Shown piece after piece: positions 34,436-44,747 of a DNA stretch of 64,000 nt. Origin of the DNA: Desmodesmus armatus. Taxonomy: Eukaryota; Chlorophyta; Chlorophyceae; Sphaeropleales; Scenedesmaceae. Location of the stretch: NCBI GenBank assembly GCA_007449985.2, contig VIIQ02000667.1, forward strand, positions 248,001 to 312,000. Direction: 5' to 3'. Both the position numbers and the translations under genes were made by a program. The notes beneath the pieces were generated by a model that was not told the origin of the DNA, ran no database searches, and saw nothing but the letters and a program-made list of their open reading frames with translations. Within the stretch, counting starts at the first letter, position 1, and each line of letters opens with the position of its first letter.

Positions 34436-35712
34436 AACATCCCCCTCATCCACAACAGCACCAGCACAGCCCCCAGACCTGCCAGAGGCAGTAATTGCCT
34501 GCATCCTGCAACACGTGCCAGTGCGCCAGCGCATGACCAGCTGCGTCCTGGTGTGCCATTTATGGGCAGCAGCAGCGTCAGCAATGCCGATGTGGGACGT
34601 ACAACTCAAACGCAGCAAGCACTGCGGGCAGCTGCAGGACTGGCTGGCCAAGCATGGAGGTGTGGTGGCGGCACTTGCTGCCAAGGGCGATGAGTGGGGC
34701 TCATGGCGCAACTGGCGGCCGCTGCAGCTTCCTATCCTGCAGCTCAACCAGCTGCGCAGCCTAGACCTCAGCAGGCTGAGGGTCCAGCTGCCAGCACACA
34801 GCATTCCTGCACCCAGCACTCCTCCTAGCAGGGCAAGGACGTTGAGAACCAGCTCCATAGTGACCCGTAGCAGCAGCGGTGCTGGCAGTGCAGTTCCTAC
34901 TGCTGCTGCCGTCCTGCCACAGCTGCGGGAGCTGAGTCTATCCCATTGCCAGCTTCCTGCACAGCTGGCATTGCAACTCCTGAGCACAACCACACTATCA
35001 GTAATCCGTTGGCAGTTTGTGGAGCTCTATGATGAAGACGGCACAGAGCAGCTTGCACAGAAGCAGGTGCTGTCGTCTCTGTGGCAGCAGCTGCAGCTGC
35101 TGCCAACGCTCTCTGAGCTACAGCTGCACGAGGAAGGCCTGGCAGCTGCAGACATCGCCCCCCTAAGCAACCTGCAGCGCCTGCAACACTTGAAGTTGCA
35201 GCTGAGCTTGGACTCAGGCGAGGGTGAGCCAGGCCCCAGTGGGCTGCTGGCGGCACTCAGTGCCGCACTGCGGTGAGGCTCACCCAGCTGCAGCACCTGC
35301 AGCTAGACAGCTGCCAGCTGCACAAGATTGAGCCTCAGCCTCAGCAGCGAGCAGTTGGTTACAACTGCTTCTCAGCCCTGACAGCTTCCACCCAGCTCAC
35401 AGCTCTGGTCCTCACAGACATGCCGCGTCTGCACACTGCCAGGCCCATGCCTGCAGAAGCCTTTGCTGCAATGTTCCCTTCAGGTCATTGCCGTACCTCA
35501 AAGCCCTCTGCATGGAAGCAGCACTCCCACGTTGTGTGAAGGCATTCCTTTGCCCTGAAGCTCAGATTGCTAGGATAGCTGCCAGCTGCCCTGCATTGGA
35601 GGAGCTGAGTTTGCTGGGTGTTACCCCCAAGGGCTTCGACCTCAGCTGCCTGCACCAGCTGCCTCCAAGTGTGACTCGGGTAGAGGGCCTTTGCTGGTCC
35701 GGCCAGGCTTGA
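34436..35712 (+). pseudogene. F-box/LRR family copy 3, two frameshifts
   Basis: The exon starts at 34436 after GCATCACAG (phase 2) and reads TSPSSTTAPAQPPDLPEAVI, the F-box core (ACILQHVPVRQRMTSCVLVC) and QLQDWLAKHGGVVAALA. LRR-like blocks follow (LNQLRSLDLSRLRVQL, LPQLRELSLSHCQLP, DIAPLSNLQRLQHLKLQL). Near 35255-35276 there are about 14 extra bases relative to copies 4 and 5, and the frame shifts into a stop at 35276. The family sequence resumes in the next frame (RLTQLQHLQLDSCQLHKIEP) until about 35483, where four bases (GTGC in the paralogues) are missing. The rest (LPYLKALCMEAALP, IAASCPALEELSLLGVTP) continues in the third frame to a stop at 35712. Both changes are multi-base indels, so this is a decayed copy rather than simple base-calling error. 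Confidence 0.8.
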
Positions 35713-35895
35713 GCCAGGCTGGTCAGGCCAGTGGGCTTGGTGTGTGGGAAGCTGTCGTGCCAGGTGGGTGTGCAGGATTTGCTGGTTTTCAGTCGGCTGG
35801 CACCGTGCGAGCTTTGCAATGGCACTTGCGCAATTAAGGTGACACATATTGCAAAGACCTCGTAAGAGGAAGTTGCTTAGGAGGCGTATAGGCTC

Positions 35896-35922
35896 CCCCT
35901 CCCCCCCGGAGGGGGGGAGGGG
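35896..35922. other. 12-bp G:C hairpin
   Basis: CCCCTCCCCCCC and its exact complement are separated by three bases. It lies about 185 bases downstream of the F-box copy 3 remnant. It may be a chance product of homopolymer growth. Confidence 0.6.
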
Positions 35923-37071
35923 CAGGCCAATACGGGGTAGGAAACGGCCGTTGGCAGACCAGCTGTGGTTCATGCTAACGTTGGAATGGTGATAAACATC
36001 AAAACGCTTTGCTATTGCGGCTCCGTGGCTTGCAGTGCTAGATTGAAATTGAACCCAGCAGCTCAGAGGGACAAACGCCAAACGTTCTTACATTCAGCGA
36101 TAAAGTGTGTCCTTCATCTTGTTTCAGCTCTCCGTGTAGCCTGAGCGGGGCTAGTTGCGTTTAAGTAGAAACACCGATATATCTCTGCAGCTACTGTGAG
36201 TTTCGTCATGGGGGGGCTTCAATATGGTGTGTAGATATGGGCGGAAGGCATTGGTACCATTTGCGTGTGCGTTCGTGTACATGGGGGCAGCGACAGTTGC
36301 TGGTCCCCGAACAGGTGACTAACCTGCAGGTGCCAGCAGCTGCAAACGCGTAATCCCAAGCATTATATCAACATTTTCATATTGCTGTCGGATGCGTGCC
36401 TCATGCATGGTACCCATGCTACTCCAGCCAACATGTCACCGCGATCACTGCATCAGGAGAGGTCATCTGCTCCTCAGGAAGCCAGACGACCCGACAGCTG
36501 CAACTTAGACATCTGGCATCAGTGCCGCATCAATGCAACACAGCCAGCGTAGGCAGAATGCGGCAGCCTGCCTACAGACAACTGTTGCCCATGCAGCAGC
36601 ATGCTTGGTGTGAGTGCAAGCTGCTGCACTTATGCAGCAACGCGGTATGCCTGTGCAAAATCGCTACACCAGTGCTGAAGTCAACTTCAACATACTGGTA
36701 TGGCGCAAGGAGTTTGGCACAGCCACGGAACAGGTGTGCCACAAACCCATAAAAAGCCGAGGTCGTTGCTGTACTGACGCCAGCCGGGCGTTAGACGTTC
36801 TATGTAATTATCAGGGGGTGCCAGATTATGCCTGGGCGACACTTTCTAGAGCCCCCTACCCCATAGCCGTGATGCCCCACCCAAGGAGGGCCAGCCTGGC
36901 AGGTTGGTGAGGGCCAGGATCTGCGCCCTAAGTAACATGTAACACTGTTAGTGACAAGTTTAAACCAACTTGCACATATATCTTGAGATCCACCAATACG
37001 ATTTTGATGTAATTGGAGTATGGTGGCGGCAGTGGATCGTGCACCCACCCCAGAAAGTCTGGATCCAATCC

Positions 37072-37118
37072 AACGTACCCTTCCCCTTGTTTTTTTAAAA
37101 CGAGGGGAAGGGTACGTT
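37072..37118. other. 16-bp perfect inverted repeat
   Basis: AACGTACCCTTCCCCT at 37072-37087 is the exact complement of 37103-37118, with a T/A-rich loop of 15 bases. It could be a transcription-linked hairpin or the remnant of a small inverted-repeat element; no flanking target duplication was found. Confidence 0.75.
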
Positions 37119-39008
37119 TTGGCACTTTTCACTTGAAAATAACACTACATACAGTAATGATCTTTGACCAAGCCCCTAGGACTTTTGACTCGTTGGATGA
37201 GGTTGGCTGTGCAGCAGCTGGCAGCAGACATGATCAGGAGGGCGTGTGCAAATTTCCACGGGGATCTGCTTGACAGATCAGGAGCAATAAATTTTCAAAC
37301 ATCTGCTGTCTGTAAAAACATCTGCTGCAAGGAGGGATCCCCACGCCACCCACTTTGCAAGGCAAGCACGAATAAGCGCAGACGTGCTGCCTAAGTTTAC
37401 TTACTATGTAAGCAACTAGGTTTGTGTGCAGCAGCGGGGACATTGGGGTCTCTGGACACTGCTGGGCATCAGAGATGGTTCAAACCCTGTGTCAGCCAAA
37501 GGAGCTGGAAGTGACGGGAAACGTTTTTAGTAGTCACGTACGTATGAACGCAGCGTTGTCGGCTATTTGGACGCCCCATATGCTCTGGACGTAATATCAA
37601 AACAGATGGCTTGCACTGCTGGGGTGCTGTCAACCTCCAGTGGGGGTGTGCGTGCAAAGCAAAGGTCCATCGCGTATCAAAACATTATTCAGGGTTGATA
37701 CTGGCTTGCAGAGGGCCACACACCGCCTCTACACCTAGTTGACAGCTGAACAGCAGCTGATGGCTGGCGAACCCTGTGTAGCGCACCCAGGCGATGCCGA
37801 GCCCACACCGCACAAAGGGAGTTACCTACATATGTATAGTATGCAACTCAATGGTGCAGGGGTGGATCCCTGCTGTATACACAGCTGGGGAGCCCGGTTT
37901 GGCACCCCCTGCTATTACATATGTGTCACCTTAAGCTTGTCTGGTTTTACATCTGTGCAGCTGCTGCACTTGACTAGCGGTGACACATTATTACCCCTTT
38001 GCGCATACCGCTGCGGTAACCCTGCCTGCGGAACTTCAATGCTCAGCCTGAGCACCGAGTAGCAGTACATCACACCATAACACGTTCACACAGGCCGATA
38101 CTGCTTGCTGCTGTTACTGCTGCCTTTGTGTGGCATCTGTTGTCCGTGCCTGCAGCTCTTTTTGATTGTTTCAGCAGCTACGTGGCGACTCCTGCGGTCA
38201 CCCCAGCAGAAGGACCACAGCTAGGGCCCCTGCTGTTGCAGGCCATCTGCGGGTGCCACCCTTCACCCTACCAACAGGAGCGGCAGCAGTTGTACTTGCT
38301 GAGGTTGCCGAGCTGGTTCTGATGCTTTGCAGAGATGAGTACAAAGTAAAAGCACCAGCACCAGCAAGCCTAGGAGAAAGACTTACACTGCACTGGATGT
38401 TTTAGTACGGTATCAGTGCATGCTGTCGTGTGCATGCATCATTGCAGGTGCTGCAGCACCTTCTTGAGGCCTGCATCTTGGTTGCACCTGCCTGGCACCT
38501 TGTCAGATGGTGTGTACAGGTTGGTTAGGCTGACATGCAGGCTCTGGAACCTCTGTCCTAGACCCTGCCAACGGTTGTATGATCATAAGTGTGCCAGGTT
38601 GGCACTGACCAGGTCATGACCAACCAAGCAGAACAAGAAACCCGAGGACAAGGCCGAATTGAGGAAAGTTTTTTGTACTACAAATCATGATTCGCCGTTG
38701 AAGGCTTGCGTACCCTCCTTTCACTGCTTCGCACCATCACGATAGTGCATCACGAAAGCGCCAGCACAGCAAACATTCGCAGCTTACTCAGGGTGGCAAT
38801 GGACGCAGTGCAAGTGAGGTGGGTGCCATGTGATGATAAATCTGTTGTACAACAAGCAGCAGCGGCGTTGGGCACAGTTGCTTCAGGTGTGCCACAGCAG
38901 CAGCACAGTGGCACACAAATCTATGCCACCGTTCAGCTGGCGCCAAGGCTGACCACTGCACACTGTCCGCACTCGTCTTTGACGCTACACAGTGAACCCG
39001 CTACACAG

Positions 39009-40392
39009 TGAACCAGCAGCAGCACATCAGCGGCTCCCTGAGCTCCCAGAGGCAGCAGTGGCCTGCATCCTGCAGCATGTGCCACTGCGCCAGCGCCTCT
39101 CCCGCTGCGCCCTGGTGTGCCGTGCATGGGCAGCAACCTCAGTAGCGGTGCCAGCAGCTGCACACGCGTTCCTGTTTAGCAGTAAGCACTGCGAGCAGTT
39201 GCAGGACTGGGTGGCAAAGCATGGGGGTGTGCTGGAGGGGCTCACCGTCCAGCCCCTGCACAATGTGATAGGCAGCTTGCGCCCAGCTGAGGATGAGGAA
39301 CAGGGTTTACAGAAGATTTGGTGCCCACTGCAGCTGCCCGTACTGCAGCTGATGCAGCTGTGCAGGTTGGAACTGAGCTCCCTTCAAGTTCAGCTTGCAG
39401 GCCAAGGGTTGGGGCCGCCCCAGGGCGCGTTGCTTGCCGGGCCAAGCAGCAGCAGTGCAGAAAGAAACAGCAGCTGTGCTGAGAGCAGCATCGTTGCTGC
39501 TGCTGCTGCCGTCCTGCCGCAGCTGCAGAAGCTGCGGCTGTGCGGCTGCCAGCTTACTGTGCAGCTGGCCTCGCAGCTGCTCTGTGCAACCGCACTGACA
39601 GAGTTGCAGTGGGAGCAGGTGCAGCTTTACAGAGACAACTGGACACAGTCGCTCACATACAGGCAGGTGATGTCCACTCTGTGGCAGCAGCTGCAGCTGC
39701 AGAAGCTGCCCAAGATCTCAGAGCTGCAGTTTGGTGCAGTCATCTGTAAAGCAGCAGACATCGCTCCCCTCAGCAGTTTGCAGCACCTGCAGCTCGTGAA
39801 GATAGCGCTCAGCTACAAAGATGAAGGGGGTGATTATAGCTGGGACTGGGATCCACAGGAGGGTCCCCGGGCGCTGCTGGCAGCACTGCAGCACCTCACC
39901 CAGCTGCAGCACTTGGAGCTATGCAACTGCCAGCTTGAGGAAATCCACCATCAGCATCAGTGGCAGTCCAACTGGCTGCCGCAGCCGCACCCACAGCCGC
40001 AGAACCCGCAGCAGCAGCAGCAGGGGGGCAGGTACCAGTGCTTCGCAGCCCTCACAGCATCCACTCAGCTCACAGCTTTGATCCTGGAAAGTTCTTTTCC
40101 TGAGCCTGTTCCCCAGGAGGCCTTCACCCACATGTTCCCTCCAGGGCATGTGCTGCCGCACCTCAAGGTGTTGCATCTTGACAATCGTCTGGCAGGCTGT
40201 CATCCTTGTGTGAAGGCAGCTGAGGTTGGTATGATAGCAGCAAGCTGCCCTGCACTGCGGAAGCTGAGGCTGCAGAATGTGACCCCACAGGGCTTGAATG
40301 TCAGTTGCCTGCAGCAGCTGCCCCCTGCTGTGACGTCTGTTGAGGGCCTTGGCTGGTCCAGGCGCCGGTCTCCTCGTAACATTGTATGGTAA
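39009..40392 (+). CDS. F-box/LRR protein, family copy 4
   Basis: The exon is placed from 39009 (after GCTACACAG, phase 2 as in the family) to TAA at 40390-40392, about 460 residues. It reads EPAAAHQRLPELPEAAVACI, LQHVPLRQRLSRCALVCRAW, then KHCEQLQDWVAKHGGVLEGL. LRR-like blocks follow: VLQLMQLCRLELSSLQVQL, VLPQLQKLRLCGCQLTVQL, LWQQLQLQKLPKISELQF, DIAPLSSLQHLQLVKIAL and ALQHLTQLQHLELCNCQL. A Gln/Pro linker (QPHPQPQNPQQQQQGG) precedes ALTASTQLTALILE. The conserved tail TPQGLNVSCLQQLPPAV, EGLGWSRRRS is present. The acceptor lies in a 15-base tandem duplication (GCTACACAGTGAACC twice); only the second copy gives the right phase. The frame is intact. It is probably an SCF substrate receptor. Confidence 0.8.
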
Positions 40393-41784
40393 GGGGTGTT
40401 CAGGCTCAGCCCGAACCACGTAATGGTAACACTAACGAGGAAGGCTTTTGGTGAATGGATACCTTGTAGCACATGTTGGTGAATGAATACCTTGTAGCAC
40501 ATGTTGGCTAGTATACCAAGGCACTGTGTGCCAGGCACACTCACCTTTGCCACAGTGTGTGCTGCACTGGGCAAAAGACGCAATTGGTGGACCTGTTGGT
40601 TTTGCACCGTACACCATGTTGCAAATGGGGTGCTGTCATCTGTCAGAGCTTTAGCAGGTGCAAGGCTTTTGTCTTGTTTGAGTTCAGCATCATGCAGGTT
40701 TGGTGTGATTGCATGACCTGGCAAATGTTTGTATGTCGGTTGCATTTGACATCGTTGTTGCGAACTGCTCTAGACACCCTTCTTTGGGTGGTATGGACCC
40801 TGCGTAGGGGTTCTGAGTCAGGGCTGCCAGTGTGTGCTCATAGCCTGCCTGTGGACATGGCCGTGATTGATGCAAATTGGTGACATGATCTCAGGCCTGG
40901 TGATTGGTTGCAGCCGCTGCAGCGGGCGCTGCTAGACCAGCTATCCTGGGTGTTGACATCAGCATATCATGGGCGAAGCCTGTACAGACTTTCTTGACTG
41001 CTGTTGAGTGCATACATGTCTGCACAGACAGTACTGACTAGTCATGACAGCTGACTCAGCCTGTGACAGGCTGCGGCCTGAACATGCATCCCTTGGTTGG
41101 AACCCTTGTGCTCCTTGTGTACACCATTTGTTACGAGCTTCAGAGCGAGCAGGTGCAGCAGCTGTGGTGATCTGCTTGAAGTATGCATGATGTCCTGCAC
41201 CATGGTGTGGCCAACACACACCATTGCCAGCAGCAGCAGCAGCAGCAGCATCATAACCAACTGCAAGGGCTTGATACACTGCATTGTTGAGCATAATTTC
41301 CGTTTGTGACATGTGGCACATGATCACTGCAACACCGCCTTGGCCCAGCTGTCAAACGTTTTGAACAACAACAGCCTGTCAGCAGAGCTTTGTGTTCCCC
41401 GCTGCCAGAACATGCCTCCCGACGTTCAGTGCTGGCTGTAGTTACGCTCAGGACAACCCGGCAGCGCTTCTAAAATCACTTTGAAAGCGAGAGAGCTCAG
41501 ATCACTCACAAAGCTTTGATCAAGAACATACCCCCTCCAGCAGCGGGGTCGCAATGGCAACAACCCATCCGATGTAGGTGATCATAATCAACTCAAACGG
41601 CAAACGGGATGTGGCAGCTATGCATGGGTTGCCGCTGTGACTGCTGCAGATGCATCTACATGGATCCATATTGAACCACTGCATCCATGATGCATCTGAG
41701 TCAACGATGCACTGACACACAGATCCTTGGTGATTTTGTAAAGCTGCAATAGGCCGATGCTGCACATGCTCCTTCTTCCTGCAG
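40393..41784. other. Intergenic, with a 27-base tandem repeat
   Basis: AATGGATACCTTGTAGCACA with TGTTGG is repeated at about 40452-40506. The first exon of F-box copy 5 should lie in the right part. A short (CAG)n run is near 41229. Nothing else is supported. Confidence 0.35.
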
Positions 41785-43270
41785 GGTGCCAACCTCGGCA
41801 GCAATAGCAACAGCAACAGCACCAACAGCATCAGCAGCAGCACTGCAGCTCCCACAGCTACCAGATGCAGCAGTGGCCTGCATCCTGCAGCACGTGCCGC
41901 TGCGTCAGCGCCTCTCCCGCTGCGCCCTGGTGTGCCGTGCATGGGCAGCAGCTGCAGCCGCGGTGCCAGCAGATGTGAGCGTACGGCTAAACAGCAACGA
42001 GCACTGCGTGCAGCTGCAGGACTGGCTGCCCAAGCACGCACGTGTGCTGGTGGCATTTGCCGCTGCAGCGAAGTGCGACAGATGTGACAGCCACGACAGC
42101 TTCCGCGGCTGGGGGTGGTGGCACCCTCTGCAACTTCCTGTGTCCTTGCTGACGCAGCTAAGCAGCCTGCGACTCAGTAGCATAAAAGCCGAGCTGCCAG
42201 GATCATGGGACACGGCACACAGCAGCGGCAGCAGCAGCAGCGGCAGCAGCAGCAGCGGCGGCGGCAGGAGGGATACTCTGCTCCCAGTGACTGGGCAGAA
42301 CAGCAGCGGCAACACTGCTGCCAGCAGTGCCAGCAGTGCTGCTGTTGCGGTCCTGCCCCAGCTGCAGGAGCTGGTGCTAAGCCACTGCCAGCTCACTGTG
42401 CATCTGGCCTCTCAGCTCCTGGGCTCAACCACATTGCAAAAGGTAGAGTGGAGGCGTGTGGAGCTTTTTGATGACCACCACAATGATGAGCTGCTGCAGT
42501 ACCTATTCCTGTGGGACCGGTCACAGCGGGGGCCTCATTATTTTGAGTCACAAAAGGTTCCACAGGGGCAGGTGCTGTCGTTGCTGTGGCAGCAGCTGCA
42601 GCTGCTGCCCAAGCTCTCAGAGCTGCAGCTGCAGCCAGAGAAGCATCTGACAGCAGCAGACGTTGCGCCCCTCAGCACCATGCAGCACCTACAGCACCTC
42701 ACACTGGGGCCACTTGACTACACCTCAGCAGAGCGCCAGTCAGGCCCTAGGGAGCTGCTGTCAGCACTGCAGCACCTTACCCAGCTGCGGCACCTGGAGC
42801 TCGATTGCTGCGAGCTGCACAGGGCGCAGCCCCAGCCCCAGCCCCAGCCCCAGCCCCAGCCCCAGCCCCAGCCCCAGCCCCAGCCCCAGCCCCAGCCCCA
42901 GCCCCAGCCCCAGCCCCAGCCTCAGCAGCAAGGGTGCAGCTACTCAGCCCTGACAGCATCCACCCAGCTCACAGCTCTGATCTTTACTCAGCTGTTTGCT
43001 GTGCCTGTCCCTCAGGCGGCCTTTGAGCACATGTTCCCTCCAGGGCGTGTGCTGCCGCACCTCAAGATGTTGCGGCTCACTTCATGGGATGACGTGAGGC
43101 CCTGTGTAGCGGCAGAACAGGTTGCAAGGATAGCGGCCAGCTGCCCTGCACTCAGTGAGCTGAGATTGCGGATGGTGACATCTGCAAAGTTTGATGTCAG
43201 CTGCCTGTCGCAGCTGCCGGCAAGTGTGACGGGTGTGGAAGGCCTTGGGTGGTCCCGCCCTGCAGCCTGA
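41785..43270 (+). CDS. F-box/LRR protein, family copy 5
   Basis: The exon runs from 41785 (after TTCCTGCAG, phase 2) to TGA at 43268-43270, about 494 residues, with an intact frame. It reads VPTSAAIATATAPTASAAAL, QLPQLPDAAVACILQHVPLR and SRCALVCRAWAAA, giving an F-box at about residues 21-60, then EHCVQLQDWLPKHARVLVAF. A Ser/Gly tract (about residues 145-165) is followed by LRR-like blocks: VLPQLQELVLSHCQLTVHL, LWQQLQLLPKLSELQLQPE, DVAPLSTMQHLQHLTLGPL and ALQHLTQLRHLELDCCEL. A long Pro-Gln repeat then follows. The end is the family's FEHMFPPGRVLPHLKMLRL, IAASCPALSELRLRMVT and GVEGLGWSRPAA. It faces the minus-strand OPR-RAP array, so transcription converges at about 43.3-44.7 kb. Confidence 0.85.
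42827..42924 (+). repeat. (CCCCAG)n hexanucleotide repeat in coding sequence
   Basis: About 16 units encode alternating Pro-Gln in the linker between two LRR-like blocks of F-box copy 5. Copy 4 has a shorter, imperfect Gln/Pro linker at the same place and copy 3 a very short one, so the repeat grew inside this family. Confidence 0.9.
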
Positions 43271-44747
43271 TCTGCCTTTGTGGCAAGGCAGCTATGGGCA
43301 CTGGCAGTCCCGGACTGTGTTGCACATTCACTGCCTGCATGTTCTGCCTTTGACTCGCCTCTGGTTATGGTGATCATGTGTTGTCGCGGTGCTGCTTGTG
43401 TTGGCAAATTGACCATGTGTGTTGCATGCCGGTTTGTCCCAGCGCAACTTGCACTGCTTCAAGTTGAGTGGCACATGCAGACTTGTTGTTGCCAGTGGGT
43501 GTGTTGCTTGGTGTGTAGTCGGTGTCACGCCATGCAAGGTGATGCCTGTGGTGAGCGTATGTACTTGTAGCAGCAGCTCTGCTACTTTTGACTGTCAAGG
43601 GGCGCATTGCGCATTGTGAGCCTCCTACCTTGTATGCAGCAGTTATGGCATCACATGACACATGATGGCATCACATGACACATCGTCATTGTTGATTGAG
43701 AAAATCTGAACACCGTCGGCGTGAGTGCACCAAGACATGTACATGTGCACAGTTGGCACAACAAGTCTGGCAATCAGTTTTGCACCATTCATGGCCGGTG
43801 TGGACCCGGGACAGTCTGGACCATCAAAAGCAAAAATTCACTCTTTGACACGCTGAAAGCCCTCAACGAAGGATGGGGTTTGCTGCAACGGGGATGCACA
43901 CAAATAGCATTGGTAGCATGTGCATGCTCCTTTGCGTTAACTGGTCCAAGTTTTCTTGCAATCAGCAGGACAACTTGCCATGGGCAGGGACCAACTCAAC
44001 CTCATCAACACTCCACAAACAATGGATGTAGACAGTTGTAACACACAGAGTGAGGCACCACGACCCCAATGCTGTGCACACTGGCATACTATGCTTAGTA
44101 AGCCAGCTGCCTCGGCACACCCTTCCAGTAAGAACTACTCTTGCCGCTGCTCCTGCATGCACTGATGTGACACATGACTGGCCACGTGGTCAGCGCAGCG
44201 CATCTGATGCCCCAAGGGCCCTGCCTTACTGTCCACCGCAGCTGAGATGCCTGTTTGTCAGCTGTATAGTGGTAAACACTGCAAGGTGTGTGGTGTGCGG
44301 CATGGAAGCTACGCCCTGCACAGCAGCAAGCAGAAGCGGGAGAAGCAGTTGCAAATTGACGTCAGTCACCAACCAGTTGTACTCAGTACTGTTGAGCAGG
44401 CCCTGTTGGTAATAGGTAGGCAGCACAGCTGATGCAGTAGTGCTTCACATGGTGAGAGAGTGCGCAAACAAGCAGAGTCAGGCAGACCTAACTGGCAAGA
44501 CACATGATGCAACGCAAACTCCGTCTAGTGGGTCAGCCAGCCGGGCTGCTGTGTGCATACACTCAAGCAGCTGGTGCCCTCCTGATGTCGATGCAGTCTG
44601 TCATACCTGTGGGTGTGCATTATGGCCATGCCTGCTGGTGCGGGGGCCGTGCGTCACAACGGGGGAGGTAGGGGTGCTGCCAGTGTTGCGGGCTCAGCTG
44701 TGGCACTGCCGGGTGGTGCTGGCAACAGCTGTGGTACTGCATGGTGG
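43271..44747. other. Convergent intergenic region
   Basis: This lies between F-box copy 5 (+) and OPR-RAP copy A (-). A 20-base unit, ATGGCATCACATGACACATG, is repeated in tandem at about 43645-43684. From 44540 on, the sequence is similar to 58660-59040 downstream of OPR-RAP copy D. No gene is seen. Confidence 0.4.

Larger units (their letters stand above)
35713..38992. other. Long gene-poor region
   Basis: Exon-like pieces without partners include 36614-36731 (+), reading QQRGMPVQNRYTSAEVNFNI and LVWRKEFGTATEQ before GTGTGCC, and 38707-38815 (+), reading LLSLLRTITIVHHESASTAN before GTGAGG. The latter is close enough to be the 5' exon of F-box copy 4, but the reading does not match other copies. 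The segment around 36810-37170 is less G+C-rich than its surroundings and contains a perfect hairpin. Confidence 0.35.

Noticed and set aside
13643..35712. Explaining all frame breaks as single-base sequencing errors
   Set aside because: F-box copies 1 and 3 and OPR-RAP copy C differ from their paralogues by losses or gains of 2, 14, 4 and about 25 bases. The idea remains possible for the J-domain exon and for 7.2-7.5 kb.
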